Assembly: GCF_005780165.1 (NCBI RefSeq)
Contig: NZ_VAUV01000017.1
Location: 1-64,000 of the forward strand
Direction: 5' to 3'
Length of the DNA stretch: 64,000 nt
Source: Phragmitibacter flavus
GTDB taxonomy: Bacteria > Verrucomicrobiota > Verrucomicrobiia > Verrucomicrobiales > Verrucomicrobiaceae
A program made the position numbers and the translations under genes. Below the pieces are notes generated by a model. It was not told the DNA's origin. It saw only the letters and a program-made list of their open reading frames with translations, and searched no databases. Of this stretch, positions 18,492-27,630 are shown piece after piece (within the stretch, counting starts at the first letter, position 1; each line of letters starts with the position of its first letter).

Positions 18492-19733
18492 ATGCTTGAT
18501 CCCAATCCCTGGTTCTGGTTCGCCCTCATCGCCACTGTCGGTCTCTACAAACTCGAACTCCTCACCAGCCTCCTCAACCTCTCCCGACTCGGCACCCAAC
18601 CACCTGAAGCCCTGCGCGACGACCTCGACGAGGACGCATGGGAAAAACTACGCGAATACATCGGAGCCCAATCCCGCGCCGACATCCTGCAACGCAGCCT
18701 TCAACTCGGTCTCTTCCTCGTCTTTTGGTGGGCCGGCGGATTTCCTTGGGTCAATCAATACGCCCAAACCCTGCACCCCCATCCCATCCTTCAAGGACTC
18801 GCCTTCATCGGCATCCTCTGGCTGGCCACCTCGCTGGTCAGCCTGCCCTTTGACGCCTGGGACACCTTCGGCATCGAAGCCCGTTTTGGCTTCAACAAAA
18901 CCACCGTCCGCACCTTCATCACCGACCGACTCAAAGGCACCCTCCTTGCTTTCATCTTCGGGGCTCCGTTGCTCGCCTTCATCCTCTGGTTGTTCGACAA
19001 CGTAGAAAATGCAGCCTTCTACGGATGGCTCACCCTCAGCAGCTTCACCCTGCTCATGAGTTTCATCGCGCCGCGACTGCTCATGCCGCTGTTCTTCAAG
19101 TTCGAACCCCTCAAAGACGCCAGCCTTCAACAAGCCGTCATCGACCTGGCCAAGCGCCTCAAGTTCCCTGTCGCCGAAGTCAGCGTGGTCGACGGCTCAC
19201 GCCGCTCCAGCAAAGCCAACGCCTTCTTCACCGGCATGGGCAAGACCCGCCGCATCGCCCTTTTCGACACCCTCGTCGACAGCCATCCTCGCGAAGAAAT
19301 CCTCGCCGTGCTGGCCCATGAAATCGGCCACTGGCAACGAGGACATGTCCCCAAACAACTTGCCCTTTCCATCCTCACCAACGCCATTCTCTTCGCCCTC
19401 CTGCACTTCGCCATTCACTCCGAGACCCTCAGCGCCGCATTTGGCATTGCACCCGCCACCACCGCGGTCAATTTTGTTTTGTTCTTCATCGTCGTCACCC
19501 CGATCACCGAACTCATCGGCGTATTCGGCTCGTGGATCAGTCGCAAAAACGAATTTGAAGCCGATGCCTACGCCCGCGATGCCATGCAGGACAGCGCCCC
19601 GCTGGCAAGCGCCCTGCATCGCCTCAACCGCGACCACATGAACCACCCCACTCCGCACCCCCTCCACATCATCCTCCACCACTCCCATCCCCCCGTGCTC
19701 GAACGTCTTGCCGCCCTGCGCGGAAATTCATGA
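18492..19733 (+). CDS. M48 family zinc metalloprotease, Ste24/CAAX-protease-1 type
   Basis: A 413-residue polytopic membrane protease. The zinc motif is AHEIGH followed by WQRGHV, and the third ligand lies in RKNEFEADAYA. Seven or so hydrophobic segments surround it, and the N-terminal CAAX_prenyl-protease-like region (GIEARFGFNKTTVRTF) is conserved. Bacterial Ste24-like enzymes act on membrane proteins and quality control rather than prenylated substrates. It has a standard length and an ATG start. Confidence 0.92.
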   Translation: MLDPNPWFWFALIATVGLYKLELLTSLLNLSRLGTQPPEALRDDLDEDAWEKLREYIGAQSRADILQRSLQLGLFLVFWWAGGFPWVNQYAQTLHPHPILQGLAFIGILWLATSLVSLPFDAWDTFGIEARFGFNKTTVRTFITDRLKGTLLAFIFGAPLLAFILWLFDNVENAAFYGWLTLSSFTLLMSFIAPRLLMPLFFKFEPLKDASLQQAVIDLAKRLKFPVAEVSVVDGSRRSSKANAFFTGMGKTRRIALFDTLVDSHPREEILAVLAHEIGHWQRGHVPKQLALSILTNAILFALLHFAIHSETLSAAFGIAPATTAVNFVLFFIVVTPITELIGVFGSWISRKNEFEADAYARDAMQDSAPLASALHRLNRDHMNHPTPHPLHIILHHSHPPVLERLAALRGNS

Positions 19734-19788
19734 ACCCGCTCGCGGCCCACCGCCTTTGCTGTAAAAAAGTCGCGATTCCACCACCCCG

Positions 19789-21042
19789 ATGAACCAGTCC
19801 CCGATCACCCTGCAATGCCCCCATTGCCGTGATCGGTTCATCACCCTCAAACAAGGTTCCGGTCCTCTCGAAACCTGCCCTCATTGCGCCCATGCCGCGC
19901 CTCGGGTGCAGTTTCAACCCATCGTGGCAAACCCTGAATCCACGCGCCCCCAACATCTAATCAAACTACCCGATTCGCACCCTCCGCCAGCAACTCCGAC
20001 CTCGCCGCCTGCCGTCACCAACCACGCCGCCGCTGCACCATCGACCTCTTTCCCCATCCCACATGGCAGTCCCATTCTGCCGCCTCCCGAAGATCCACTC
20101 GACAATACTTCCGAAGAATATTCCCTCCCCCTCGAAGAAGCCGTCCCCCCCATCAGCATCAACGCCCTCCTCATCACCTGCATCATCGCCATCGTCCTGG
20201 GTGCCATCTGGATGCTGCGACCATCCACTCAAACCTCTCCGACCCCAACTCCAGAAATCGATCTACAGACACTTTCCTCCGCCGCAAAGATTCAATCCAT
20301 CATTGCCCTCCCCAGCAATGAACCTGAAACCATTCAAGACCCATGGATCCCATCTCTGCCAACCACCGATTTGACGTCTAAAAATGATCCAACCCCCGAC
20401 CGAGATCTCGCTGAAGAACCCGCACCATGGATGATGATCTCGACCATCGAAGCGGCCCGACAGCTCAATCGCGCCAACACCCTCGATCAACGCCTCCCGC
20501 TTTTCCGTCAGGCCGACAAACATCGCGATGGCATCGAGTCCTTTTTCCAAAACTCCCCAGTATTTCGCGAAGATCTCCTCCCTGAATCCACCCTAATTCA
20601 TCTTCTTCCCAGTGGCCAAAAATCCCACCTTTTGAGCCTGCCCAGTGTCGGCTCATCTCACCCCACCCTCATTCTCCTCCATCGAGACACCGACTCAAAA
20701 CCCACCATCGACTGGCCGCTCTTTCTCCAATCCCACGAACTTCATTACGAAGCCTTCCTCGCCGAATCAGGCTCCAACGCCCGGTGGTTTCGCTTAATCT
20801 GCAAGCTCACCCACGACTTCGAACTTCCCCCTCAACTCCAAAACCTATACCTCACCCTCCGCTCCCACGGTTCCGCCCGGCCCGAATCTTTCTCTCTTCT
20901 CGTTGCCCGCGACACCCCTGCCGGCCGCTACATCGGATCGCAAATGGTCTGGGACCAGCAATATCTTGTCGACGTTTTTGTAAAAATTGATAGCATCGGA
21001 AATAAGCGCCGCCCGTTCATCATGGAAATCAAAACTCGCTGA
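19789..21042 (+). CDS. Zinc-ribbon, single-pass membrane protein of unknown function
   Basis: A 417-residue protein. Residues 10-13 and 30-33 are two CPHC knuckles forming a zinc ribbon. A Pro/Ser-rich linker follows, then one transmembrane segment (NALLITCIIAIVLGAIWML, about residues 123-141) and a roughly 270-residue extracytoplasmic part without a recognised domain. The layout (zinc ribbon, Pro-rich linker, one helix) resembles envelope proteins that sense or anchor. It lies just upstream of rpoN, about 100 bp away. Confidence 0.65.
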   Translation: MNQSPITLQCPHCRDRFITLKQGSGPLETCPHCAHAAPRVQFQPIVANPESTRPQHLIKLPDSHPPPATPTSPPAVTNHAAAAPSTSFPIPHGSPILPPPEDPLDNTSEEYSLPLEEAVPPISINALLITCIIAIVLGAIWMLRPSTQTSPTPTPEIDLQTLSSAAKIQSIIALPSNEPETIQDPWIPSLPTTDLTSKNDPTPDRDLAEEPAPWMMISTIEAARQLNRANTLDQRLPLFRQADKHRDGIESFFQNSPVFREDLLPESTLIHLLPSGQKSHLLSLPSVGSSHPTLILLHRDTDSKPTIDWPLFLQSHELHYEAFLAESGSNARWFRLICKLTHDFELPPQLQNLYLTLRSHGSARPESFSLLVARDTPAGRYIGSQMVWDQQYLVDVFVKIDSIGNKRRPFIMEIKTR

Positions 21043-21074
21043 TGCACCAAGGGAAAAAATTAAATTACCCAGGC

Positions 21075-21090
21075 TGGCACGTATTTTGCT
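21075..21090 (+). promoter_or_regulatory. Sigma-54 (-24/-12) promoter in front of rpoN
   Basis: TGGCAC, five bases, TTGCT: a consensus -24/-12 element with the required GG-N10-GC spacing, located 51 bases before the rpoN ATG. Transcription would start near 21100. Confidence 0.7.
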
Positions 21091-21140
21091 TGCTTATAAC
21101 TTGAAGTAGGATTTGGTAGTCTCGTTAACCACTTCCTCTT

Positions 21141-22544
21141 ATGTCAAGCCAAGGCCTCTACCAGACCCAGTCGCAGAAACAGGTCATTGGGCCGCAAATG
21201 CAGCAAAGCCTGCAAATCCTGCAAGCCCCCGCCCTCGAACTTCAGCAACTGATCCAGTTGGAAGTCGCCATCAATCCGGTGCTCGAAGTCGAAAACAACG
21301 ACGTCTCCCTCGAAACCACCGCACAGGAAGATCCCGACAACGACATCCGCGAACTCTCCCGGCTCGACGAAGAATGGCGCGAGTATTACGCCCAAAGCCG
21401 CGCCCAGACCAGCCCCCGCACCTCCGAAGACGACGAGCGCCATCGGTTCATGATGGATTCCATCGTCGCCCAAACCACCCTCCAGGAACACCTGCTCAGC
21501 CAGCTCAATCTCTCCGACACCACCGATCCCAAACTTCTCGAACTCGCCGAATTCATCATCGGCAACATCGATGACGACGGCTTCCTTCACACCCCTCTCG
21601 AAGAGCTCAGCCTTCGCCACGGCCTTCCGCTCGAAGACCTGCGCCGCGCCAAGGAAACCGTGCAATCCTTCGAACCCGCCGGTGTCGCCGCCGAAAACCT
21701 TCGCGAATGCCTCCTTTTGCAACTTGAGCGCAGCGGCCGCAAGGCAAGTCTCGCCCACCGCATCATCGATCATCACCTCGAAGACCTCGCCCACAAGCGT
21801 TACACCGTTCTTTCCAAAAAACTCGCCGCACCGCCTGATCAAATCTCCCGCGCCGTCGAAATCGTCTCATCGCTCGACCCCCGCCCCGCCCAAGGTTTCA
21901 CCCAGACCCACAATCACTACGTCACCCCCGACATCCGCGTCGAACGCCACAATGGCAGCGGTTATGTCCCGGTGATGAACAATACCGACCTCCCCCAGCT
22001 GCGCATCAGCAACGCCTACAAAGATCTCCTCGCACAACCCGACACCGGTGGCGAAGCACGCAGTTACATCCGCGAAAAAATCCGTGGGGCCAAGTTTCTC
22101 ATCCGCAGCATCGCGCAGCGCCAGCAAACCATCCAGCGCATCGCCGTTGAAATCCTCAATCACCAAAAGGACTTCTTCGACAAAGGCCCCAGCAATCTGA
22201 AGCCCCTCAACATGGCCACCGTCGCTGAAGCCGTCGGCGTTCACGAAACCACCGTCAGCCGCGCCATTGCCGGCAAATACATGTCCACTCCCCACGGCGT
22301 TTTCGAACTAAAATATTTCTTCACCAGTGGTGTCCGCACCGAAGGCGGCGACGATGTCAGCAACACCGCCGTCAAAAACGCCATCAGCGAAATCATCAAA
22401 AGCGAACCCCCGCAGAAACCTTATTCCGACGAACAGCTCGTCAAACAGCTCCTCGGCCGCGGCATCAAGGTCGCCCGGCGCACCGTTGCCAAATATCGCG
22501 AAGCCATGGGCGTCCTGCCGAGCCACCTGCGCAAAAGCGCCTGA
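21141..22544 (+). CDS. rpoN: RNA polymerase sigma-54 factor
   Basis: A 467-residue sigma-54. Region I is the Gln/Leu-rich N-terminus that contacts enhancer-binding ATPases (QMQQSLQILQAPALELQQL). An acidic region II follows (about residues 50-95), then the core-binding domain and a DNA-binding domain with the helix-turn-helix AEAVGVHETTVSRAI. The RpoN box ARRTVAKYRE is near the C-terminus. The length is normal. A sigma-54 promoter sits directly upstream, suggesting autoregulation. No enhancer-binding activator gene is in the window. Confidence 0.96.
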   Translation: MSSQGLYQTQSQKQVIGPQMQQSLQILQAPALELQQLIQLEVAINPVLEVENNDVSLETTAQEDPDNDIRELSRLDEEWREYYAQSRAQTSPRTSEDDERHRFMMDSIVAQTTLQEHLLSQLNLSDTTDPKLLELAEFIIGNIDDDGFLHTPLEELSLRHGLPLEDLRRAKETVQSFEPAGVAAENLRECLLLQLERSGRKASLAHRIIDHHLEDLAHKRYTVLSKKLAAPPDQISRAVEIVSSLDPRPAQGFTQTHNHYVTPDIRVERHNGSGYVPVMNNTDLPQLRISNAYKDLLAQPDTGGEARSYIREKIRGAKFLIRSIAQRQQTIQRIAVEILNHQKDFFDKGPSNLKPLNMATVAEAVGVHETTVSRAIAGKYMSTPHGVFELKYFFTSGVRTEGGDDVSNTAVKNAISEIIKSEPPQKPYSDEQLVKQLLGRGIKVARRTVAKYREAMGVLPSHLRKSA

Positions 22545-22648
22545 CCCATCCATTCAACCGTCACCTTAAGGTCGCGACGAATCGATAGATTGTTTGCGCA
22601 ATCGTCAGCCTGTGGCAAGTCCACGGCGTATCCTTCCTTCCACACACG

Positions 22649-23707
22649 ATGCCCACCGAAGACCAAATCCGCGCCGCCCTTGCCACCGTCAAATACCCTG
22701 GCTTTTCCCGGGACATTCTCTCTTTCGGCCTCGTGCAGGCCATCCGCACCAACGATTCCGATGTCCAGGTCGACATCGCCATCGCCACCCGCGATCCCAA
22801 CATTCCCCGACAGGTTCATGAGCAGGCCACCGCCGCCCTCAGCGCCATCCCCGGCATTGGCGAGATCAAACTCAACTTTGACATCAAAGAACCTGCGAAC
22901 TCCCCCAGCCCCCAAAACCCCGCTGCCCTCACCACCACCATTCCCGGCGTCAAACACGTCATCGCCATCGCCTCCGGCAAAGGCGGCGTCGGCAAATCCA
23001 CGGTCAGCGCCAACCTCGCCCTCGCCTTGCGCGCCACCGGTGCCCGCGTTGGCCTTTGCGACTGCGATCTCTACGGCCCCAGCATTGCCCACATGTTTGG
23101 CACCGACGAGCGTCCTTACGCTACCGACGACAACCAGATCATCCCCATTCAAAAACATGGCCTGCAGCTCATGAGCATGGGCTTCCTCCTCGAAGACGAC
23201 GCCCCCGTCATCGTCCGCGGCCCCATGGCCACCCGCTACATCCAGCAGTTCCTCCGTCAGTGCGCCTGGGACAATCTCGACTACCTCATTCTCGACCTCC
23301 CTCCCGGAACCGGCGACATCCAGCTCACCATCGTGCAAACCGTCGCCCTCACCGGTGCCGTCATTGTCACCACCCCGCAAGAAATCGCCCTCATCGACGC
23401 TCGCAAAGCCGTTGCCATGTTTGGGAAAGTAAACGTTCCCATTCTTGGACTCATCGAGAACATGAGCCACTTCGTCTGCCCCAACGACGGCCACATCTAC
23501 CACATCTTCGGCAAAGGCGGCGGTGAACGCGAAGCCAAACGAATCGGCGCTCCCCTCCTCGGCCAGATCCCCCTCGAAATGCAAGTCCGCGAAGCTGGCG
23601 ATACCGGTGCCCCCATCGCCCTCCTCGATCCTTCCGAGAACCTCGCCAGCGAAGCCTTTCGACGAGCCGCTGTCCAGCTCATTGCACTCGCCACGCAGAA
23701 AGCATAA
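22649..23707 (+). CDS. Mrp/ApbC-type Fe-S cluster carrier ATPase
   Basis: A 352-residue protein with an N-terminal MIP18/DUF59 domain (residues 1-75) and a P-loop ATPase domain whose deviant Walker A is SGKGGVGKST. DLPPGTGD and PQEIALIDARKA are also conserved. The family transfers Fe-S clusters to apo-proteins as a dimer through a C-terminal CxxC. Here the corresponding stretch reads HFVCPNDGHIYHIFG, so only the first cysteine of the pair is present. Some bacterial subfamilies tolerate this, but cluster bridging may differ. It is convergent with the J-domain co-chaperone gene. Confidence 0.9.
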   Translation: MPTEDQIRAALATVKYPGFSRDILSFGLVQAIRTNDSDVQVDIAIATRDPNIPRQVHEQATAALSAIPGIGEIKLNFDIKEPANSPSPQNPAALTTTIPGVKHVIAIASGKGGVGKSTVSANLALALRATGARVGLCDCDLYGPSIAHMFGTDERPYATDDNQIIPIQKHGLQLMSMGFLLEDDAPVIVRGPMATRYIQQFLRQCAWDNLDYLILDLPPGTGDIQLTIVQTVALTGAVIVTTPQEIALIDARKAVAMFGKVNVPILGLIENMSHFVCPNDGHIYHIFGKGGGEREAKRIGAPLLGQIPLEMQVREAGDTGAPIALLDPSENLASEAFRRAAVQLIALATQKA

Positions 23708-23783
23708 GCCTCGGCATCCACAGCTTGAGCGTGCTATTCCATCAATAAACCCTATCGTTGAAGCGCGGTTCAAACCTGCGTCC

Positions 23784-24389
23784 TCAATCCACTGTCAGCA
23801 GCAGCAGGCTCTCGCGGATCTGCCCCCGCCATCTCCCAAGGTAAGCGAAGCGCGCCTGCAACGACGCCAGCTCTTTCCACGCTTCCTGTTCGCCCGTTTC
23901 CAAACGACCATCCAAATCCGCCAGCTGCGCCTCCATTTCCTCCTTCTTGCCTGCAATCTCCATTCCCAGTTGCTCCAATTCATCCCTCAATTTCAAGACC
24001 CCATCCGCCAGCAACGCTTTCACCAACGCGCTGCGAGCCCCCTCCAGCTTCACCGCCATCGCCGAAGCCTTCTGCAACATCGCCCCCAGCCGACCAAAAA
24101 TCGTCATCATGCCATCGTCCAGCGGCACCGTTCTCCACGCCTTCACCTCCTCAGGTCCCGCAAGCTCCAGCAAATGTTTCAATCTCAACTCGGGAACCCG
24201 CAACGTCTCGAAAGCCTGATTCACCGCCGCCGCCGTCGCATCAGAGCCTCCATGATCCGGATGCTCTTCACGACTCAGCTTCGCATAAGCCTGCTGCAGC
24301 ACCTCCTCGTCCATCGACGCAGAACGCTTCAATCCCAGCATCTGGAACCCATCCATCATCTCATTTGAATCACCGGCCATAAAAAACAT
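23784..24389 (-). CDS. HscB-like J-domain co-chaperone
   Basis: About 201 residues. An N-terminal J-domain (FQMLGLKRSASMDEEVLQQAYAKL) carries the HPD tripeptide in EEHPDHGGS, followed by an HscB-like helical C-terminal domain (PELRLKHLLELAG and a long coiled coil). HscB delivers scaffold-bound Fe-S clusters to the Hsp70 HscA. No hscA or iscU is adjacent, but the neighbouring gene is the Mrp-type cluster carrier, supporting an Fe-S role. The start is uncertain: ATGs at 24389 (MFFMAG) and 24380 (MAGDSNE) are both possible. Confidence 0.75.
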   Translation of the reverse strand: MFFMAGDSNEMMDGFQMLGLKRSASMDEEVLQQAYAKLSREEHPDHGGSDATAAAVNQAFETLRVPELRLKHLLELAGPEEVKAWRTVPLDDGMMTIFGRLGAMLQKASAMAVKLEGARSALVKALLADGVLKLRDELEQLGMEIAGKKEEMEAQLADLDGRLETGEQEAWKELASLQARFAYLGRWRGQIRESLLLLTVD

Positions 24390-24483
24390 TTGCGGAAAAC
24401 ATCGCCCTCCGCCCTCATTAGCTGAAACTGTCACCTCACTGCTGCCGTTTTTCAATAGCACAGTTAGCCGCATTCTCCTCATC

Positions 24484-25494
24484 ATGAAGCAACAAGCCCT
24501 GTTCCTAACCACCATCCTCGCACTAGGCATCTCCGCCTTCGGCAACGAAACCCCCAAAGGCTTCTCGATCGAAGAACTGCCTGGCGACGGCGTGCGCGTC
24601 CTCCATCAGGGCAAACCTTTTGCCGAATACATCGTCAACCAGGGCAACAAACCCTTTCTCTGGCCTGTCTATGGTCCCACCGGCAAATCCATGACCCGCG
24701 ACTACCCCATGAAAGAAGTCGAAGGCGAAGACAAAGACCACGTCCACCAGCGTGGCATCAGCTTTGGCCATGAAGGCGTCGGCGGTTTCGACAGCTGGGC
24801 CGAAAAAGCCACCTTCGAAGGCGGCATCAATGATCCCAAACGCGGCGAAACCAACCGCAAACGCCTCGCCGCCGTCGGCTACATCAAACATCGCGAATAC
24901 ACCAAACTCGCCGCCGACGAACACCACGCCAGCGTCTCCTCCATCTGCGACTACACCGATGCTGAAGGCAAAAAGCTCATGTCCGAAGAACGTCACCTCG
25001 TCTTTCGCGTCATCGACGGCAACCGCATCATCGACTTCAACCAGGACCTCATCGCGAGCAGCGGCGATGTGAAACTCGACGACAAAAAAGACGCCGGCCT
25101 CTACATCCGCGTCCCCACCAGCATGTCCGTCGACACCAAGAAAGGCGGCCGTATCATCAACGACGCCGGCCAGGTCGACAACGATGCCTGGGCCCAACCC
25201 GCCAAATGGGTCGCCTACTACGGCCCCGTTCAGGACGAAGTCGTCGGCGTCACCATCCTCAATCACCCTTCCAGCTTCCGCCATCCCACCCGCTGGCATG
25301 TGCGCAGCTACGGCCTCTTCACCGCCAATCCCTTTGCTTCCCAGCAATACGACAAATCCCTTCCCGACGCAGGACTCACCCTTAAATCCTCCGAGAAAAT
25401 CAAACTCCGTCACCGCATGATCTTCCACAAAGGCGACGAGAAAGAAGCCAAGATCGCTGAAGCTTACGAGACCTACGCGAAAAAAGAGCTGTAA
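24484..25494 (+). CDS. DUF6807 (PmoA-like) exported protein
   Basis: A 336-residue protein with a signal peptide (MKQQALFLTTILALGISAFG). The mature domain matches the family often labelled PmoA (DUF6807): FAEYIVNQGNKPFLWPVYGPTGKSMTRDYP, HVHQRGISFGHEGVGG and HPTRWHVRSYGLFTANPF. In Planctomycetes and Verrucomicrobia these proteins cluster with sugar catabolism and are not methane monooxygenase subunits, despite the name. The function is unproven. A strong terminator follows. Confidence 0.85.
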   Translation: MKQQALFLTTILALGISAFGNETPKGFSIEELPGDGVRVLHQGKPFAEYIVNQGNKPFLWPVYGPTGKSMTRDYPMKEVEGEDKDHVHQRGISFGHEGVGGFDSWAEKATFEGGINDPKRGETNRKRLAAVGYIKHREYTKLAADEHHASVSSICDYTDAEGKKLMSEERHLVFRVIDGNRIIDFNQDLIASSGDVKLDDKKDAGLYIRVPTSMSVDTKKGGRIINDAGQVDNDAWAQPAKWVAYYGPVQDEVVGVTILNHPSSFRHPTRWHVRSYGLFTANPFASQQYDKSLPDAGLTLKSSEKIKLRHRMIFHKGDEKEAKIAEAYETYAKKEL

Positions 25495-25525
25495 CGCTCC
25501 GTAAAGCCACCCCCCCGTTTTTTTA

Positions 25526-25559
25526 AGATGCCCGGCCACCCCGCCGGGCATCTTTTTTT
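25526..25559 (+). terminator. Rho-independent terminator
   Basis: A perfect 11-bp stem AGATGCCCGGC (25526-25536) with GCCGGGCATCT (25543-25553) around a 6-base loop, followed by seven T. It terminates the DUF6807 gene. Confidence 0.9.
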
Positions 25560-25604
25560 GTGCCCATCTTCCCCCCTCAAAAAAACTTCACAAAAATTTT
25601 CCGC

Positions 25605-25625
25605 CTTCACCATTTCTTAAGGTTG
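25605..25625 (+). promoter_or_regulatory. Element shared with the second two-component system's upstream region
   Basis: The stretch CTTCACCATTTCTTAAGGTT is similar, with the same spacing, to CTTCATCTTCTCTTAATGTT at 35288-35307. Both lie upstream of genes in two-component-system contexts. It could be a response-regulator site or part of a promoter. This is inferred from two copies only. Confidence 0.3.
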
Positions 25626-25693
25626 GTCGTGGCATTCTGCGGCGCTCACCAAAACAGAGCACCACCAAAAAAACAAACCCAGAATCCAAGATC

Positions 25694-26239
25694 ATGAAAA
25701 CCATCAGTCTCCTCAAAGTCATCACCCGCAGTGCCATTGGCCTTCTCGCCATCTCACTGCTCGCCGCCTCCACTGCCAATGCTCGCCCCGGCCCCCCCAC
25801 TCAAGTTGCTCCATCCGTGACTTCATTGGAATCAGCCACCAAACGCCTTCAATCCGCAGTCGAATCCGAAACCCGCCCGCACAAAGGCCATTTCCATCCC
25901 GCCTCAGCCCAGCTCAGCAAAGCCACCCGCGAATTGTCGTCCAGCGTCCAGCAACTCCGGTCCGCCCTGCTGAAACGCGAGCCTGCACGCCGGATCAATG
26001 AGCGCGTCGCCAGCGTTCAGAGCAATTGGAATCGCGTCGAGAGAAGCAGCAAACAAACCCAACTCAGCAAACGCACCCGCGATCAACTTTCCCAAGTTCG
26101 CAGTCAGGTCAACACCGTCGCCCGCAACAAAGGTCAACTCTATGCCAGCCATAGCCATCATGGCCATGGCCATGGCCACAACAAAAACTCTTCTCCTTCC
26201 TTTGGCCAAGGCTCCCCTTCCAAAGGCCCCAAAAGATAA
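25694..26239 (+). CDS. Small exported protein with helical core and His-rich tail
   Basis: A 181-residue protein with a signal peptide ending near ASTANARPG. The mature part is Gln/Ser/Arg-rich helix (SLESATKRLQSAVESE and similar). The tail HSHHGHGHGHNKN is a likely metal-binding segment. No family is recognised. It lies just upstream of the MacAB-type efflux operon but has its own terminator, so it is a neighbour rather than an operon member. A periplasmic metal-binding or stress role is only a guess, based on the His tail. Confidence 0.6.
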   Translation: MKTISLLKVITRSAIGLLAISLLAASTANARPGPPTQVAPSVTSLESATKRLQSAVESETRPHKGHFHPASAQLSKATRELSSSVQQLRSALLKREPARRINERVASVQSNWNRVERSSKQTQLSKRTRDQLSQVRSQVNTVARNKGQLYASHSHHGHGHGHNKNSSPSFGQGSPSKGPKR

Positions 26240-26258
26240 TCCCCGGCCCTGAACATTG

Positions 26259-26297
26259 AACTGCGGAGAGCCCCCATCTCCGCAGTTCCCTTTTTTT
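26259..26297 (+). terminator. Rho-independent terminator
   Basis: An 11-bp stem AACTGCGGAGA (26259-26269) with TCTCCGCAGTT (26277-26287) and a run of seven T at 26291-26297. It separates the His-tail protein from the efflux operon. Confidence 0.9.
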
Positions 26298-26313
26298 CTT
26301 CAACTCAACTTTC

Positions 26314-27630
26314 ATGAACGCCACCACCACACCCAACACCGAAAATCTCTCGGACATCATCCTCGGTGCCAACGCGCCAGCCCGTCCCTGGACCAAACTC
26401 ACTGCGGCACTCATCCTCGTCGCTCTCGTGGTGACCGCATGGCTGTGGTGGAGTCATCGAACCCAAGCTCAAAACCAGGCCTCCCCCTACATCACCGAGC
26501 CCCTCAAACGCGGCGACATCAACCTCACCATCACCGCCACCGGCAACCTCGAACCCACCAATGAAGTCACCGTCGGCAGCGAACTCTCCGGCACCACATT
26601 GGCCGTCTATGTCGACACCAACGATCATGTCACCAAAGGCCAGCCGCTCGCCAAACTCGACAGCAGCAAACTCAATCAACAAACCGAAAGCAGCCGCGCC
26701 AGCCTCCGCTCCGCCCAGGCCAAAGTCGCCCAGGCCGAAGCCACCCTCAAGGAAAGCGAAGCCTCCCTCGCCCGCACCAAAAACCTGGAAAAACTCACCA
26801 GCGGCAAAGCCGTCTCCACCGCCGATGTCGATACCGCCATCGCCACTGCCGAACGCGCCAAAGCCGATCTCCTCAGTGCCAAAGCCGCCGTCGGAGAAGC
26901 CGAAGCCCAGGTCCGCATCAACGAAAGCGACCTCGAAAAAGCCATCATCAAATCGCCCATCGACGGCATCGTTCTCACCCGCAACCTCGAGCCCGGCCAG
27001 ACCGTTGCCGCCAGCTTCACTGCCCCCGAACTCTTCGTCATCGCCGAAAAACTCGAACACATGAAACTCAAAGTGGCCGTCGCCGAAGCCGACATCGGTC
27101 GCGTCGCCAACCAACAAACAGCCACCTTCACCGTCGACGCCTGGCCCGACCGGTCCTATACCGCCAACGTCACCAAAGTCTCCTACGGTTCCGCCGTCAC
27201 CGACAACGTCGTCACCTACGAAGCCGAACTGCAAGTCACCAACGACGACCTCAGCCTCCGCCCCGGCATGACCGCCACCGCCGACATCCGCGTCGCCGAA
27301 GCCACCCAGGCTTACCTCGTCCCCAACGCCGCCCTCCGATTCAACCCCACCACCGCCTCCGCCTCAGCCGCTCCACCAAAAAAGTCCTTCGTCCAAAACC
27401 TCATCCCAAGTCCACGCGGCGGCGGATCCCGACCCAAAACAAACGACACCCCCAACACCCGCCCGACCGCCGGCAATCATCAAATCTGGATCCTCCGCGA
27501 CGGCAAACCGCAATCGCTTCCAGTCAAACTCGGCATCAGCGATGGACGCCACACCGAAGTCATCAGCGACAACATCACCGAAGGCCTGCCAGTCATCATC
27601 CAAGCCAACGCCAACGCCATCACGCCATGA
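26314..27630 (+). CDS. MacA-like periplasmic adaptor (HlyD/MFP family)
   Basis: A 438-residue membrane fusion protein. A single N-terminal transmembrane anchor (TAALILVALVVTAWLWW) is followed by a lipoyl/barrel-sandwich half (GDINLTITATGNLEP), a long Ala/Glu coiled-coil hairpin (about residues 125-205), the second lipoyl half (KSPIDGIVLTRNLEPGQTV) and beta-barrel and membrane-proximal domains. Such adaptors link an inner-membrane ABC exporter to an outer-membrane channel. It overlaps the ATPase gene by four bases (ATGA), so translation is coupled. Confidence 0.92.
   Translation: MNATTTPNTENLSDIILGANAPARPWTKLTAALILVALVVTAWLWWSHRTQAQNQASPYITEPLKRGDINLTITATGNLEPTNEVTVGSELSGTTLAVYVDTNDHVTKGQPLAKLDSSKLNQQTESSRASLRSAQAKVAQAEATLKESEASLARTKNLEKLTSGKAVSTADVDTAIATAERAKADLLSAKAAVGEAEAQVRINESDLEKAIIKSPIDGIVLTRNLEPGQTVAASFTAPELFVIAEKLEHMKLKVAVAEADIGRVANQQTATFTVDAWPDRSYTANVTKVSYGSAVTDNVVTYEAELQVTNDDLSLRPGMTATADIRVAEATQAYLVPNAALRFNPTTASASAAPPKKSFVQNLIPSPRGGGSRPKTNDTPNTRPTAGNHQIWILRDGKPQSLPVKLGISDGRHTEVISDNITEGLPVIIQANANAITP

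Noticed and set aside
26305-27234. 309-codon Gly/Asp/Phe-rich frame opposite the MacA-like gene
   Set aside because: Composition is the antisense pattern of a GC-rich coding strand; no domain or plausible start.
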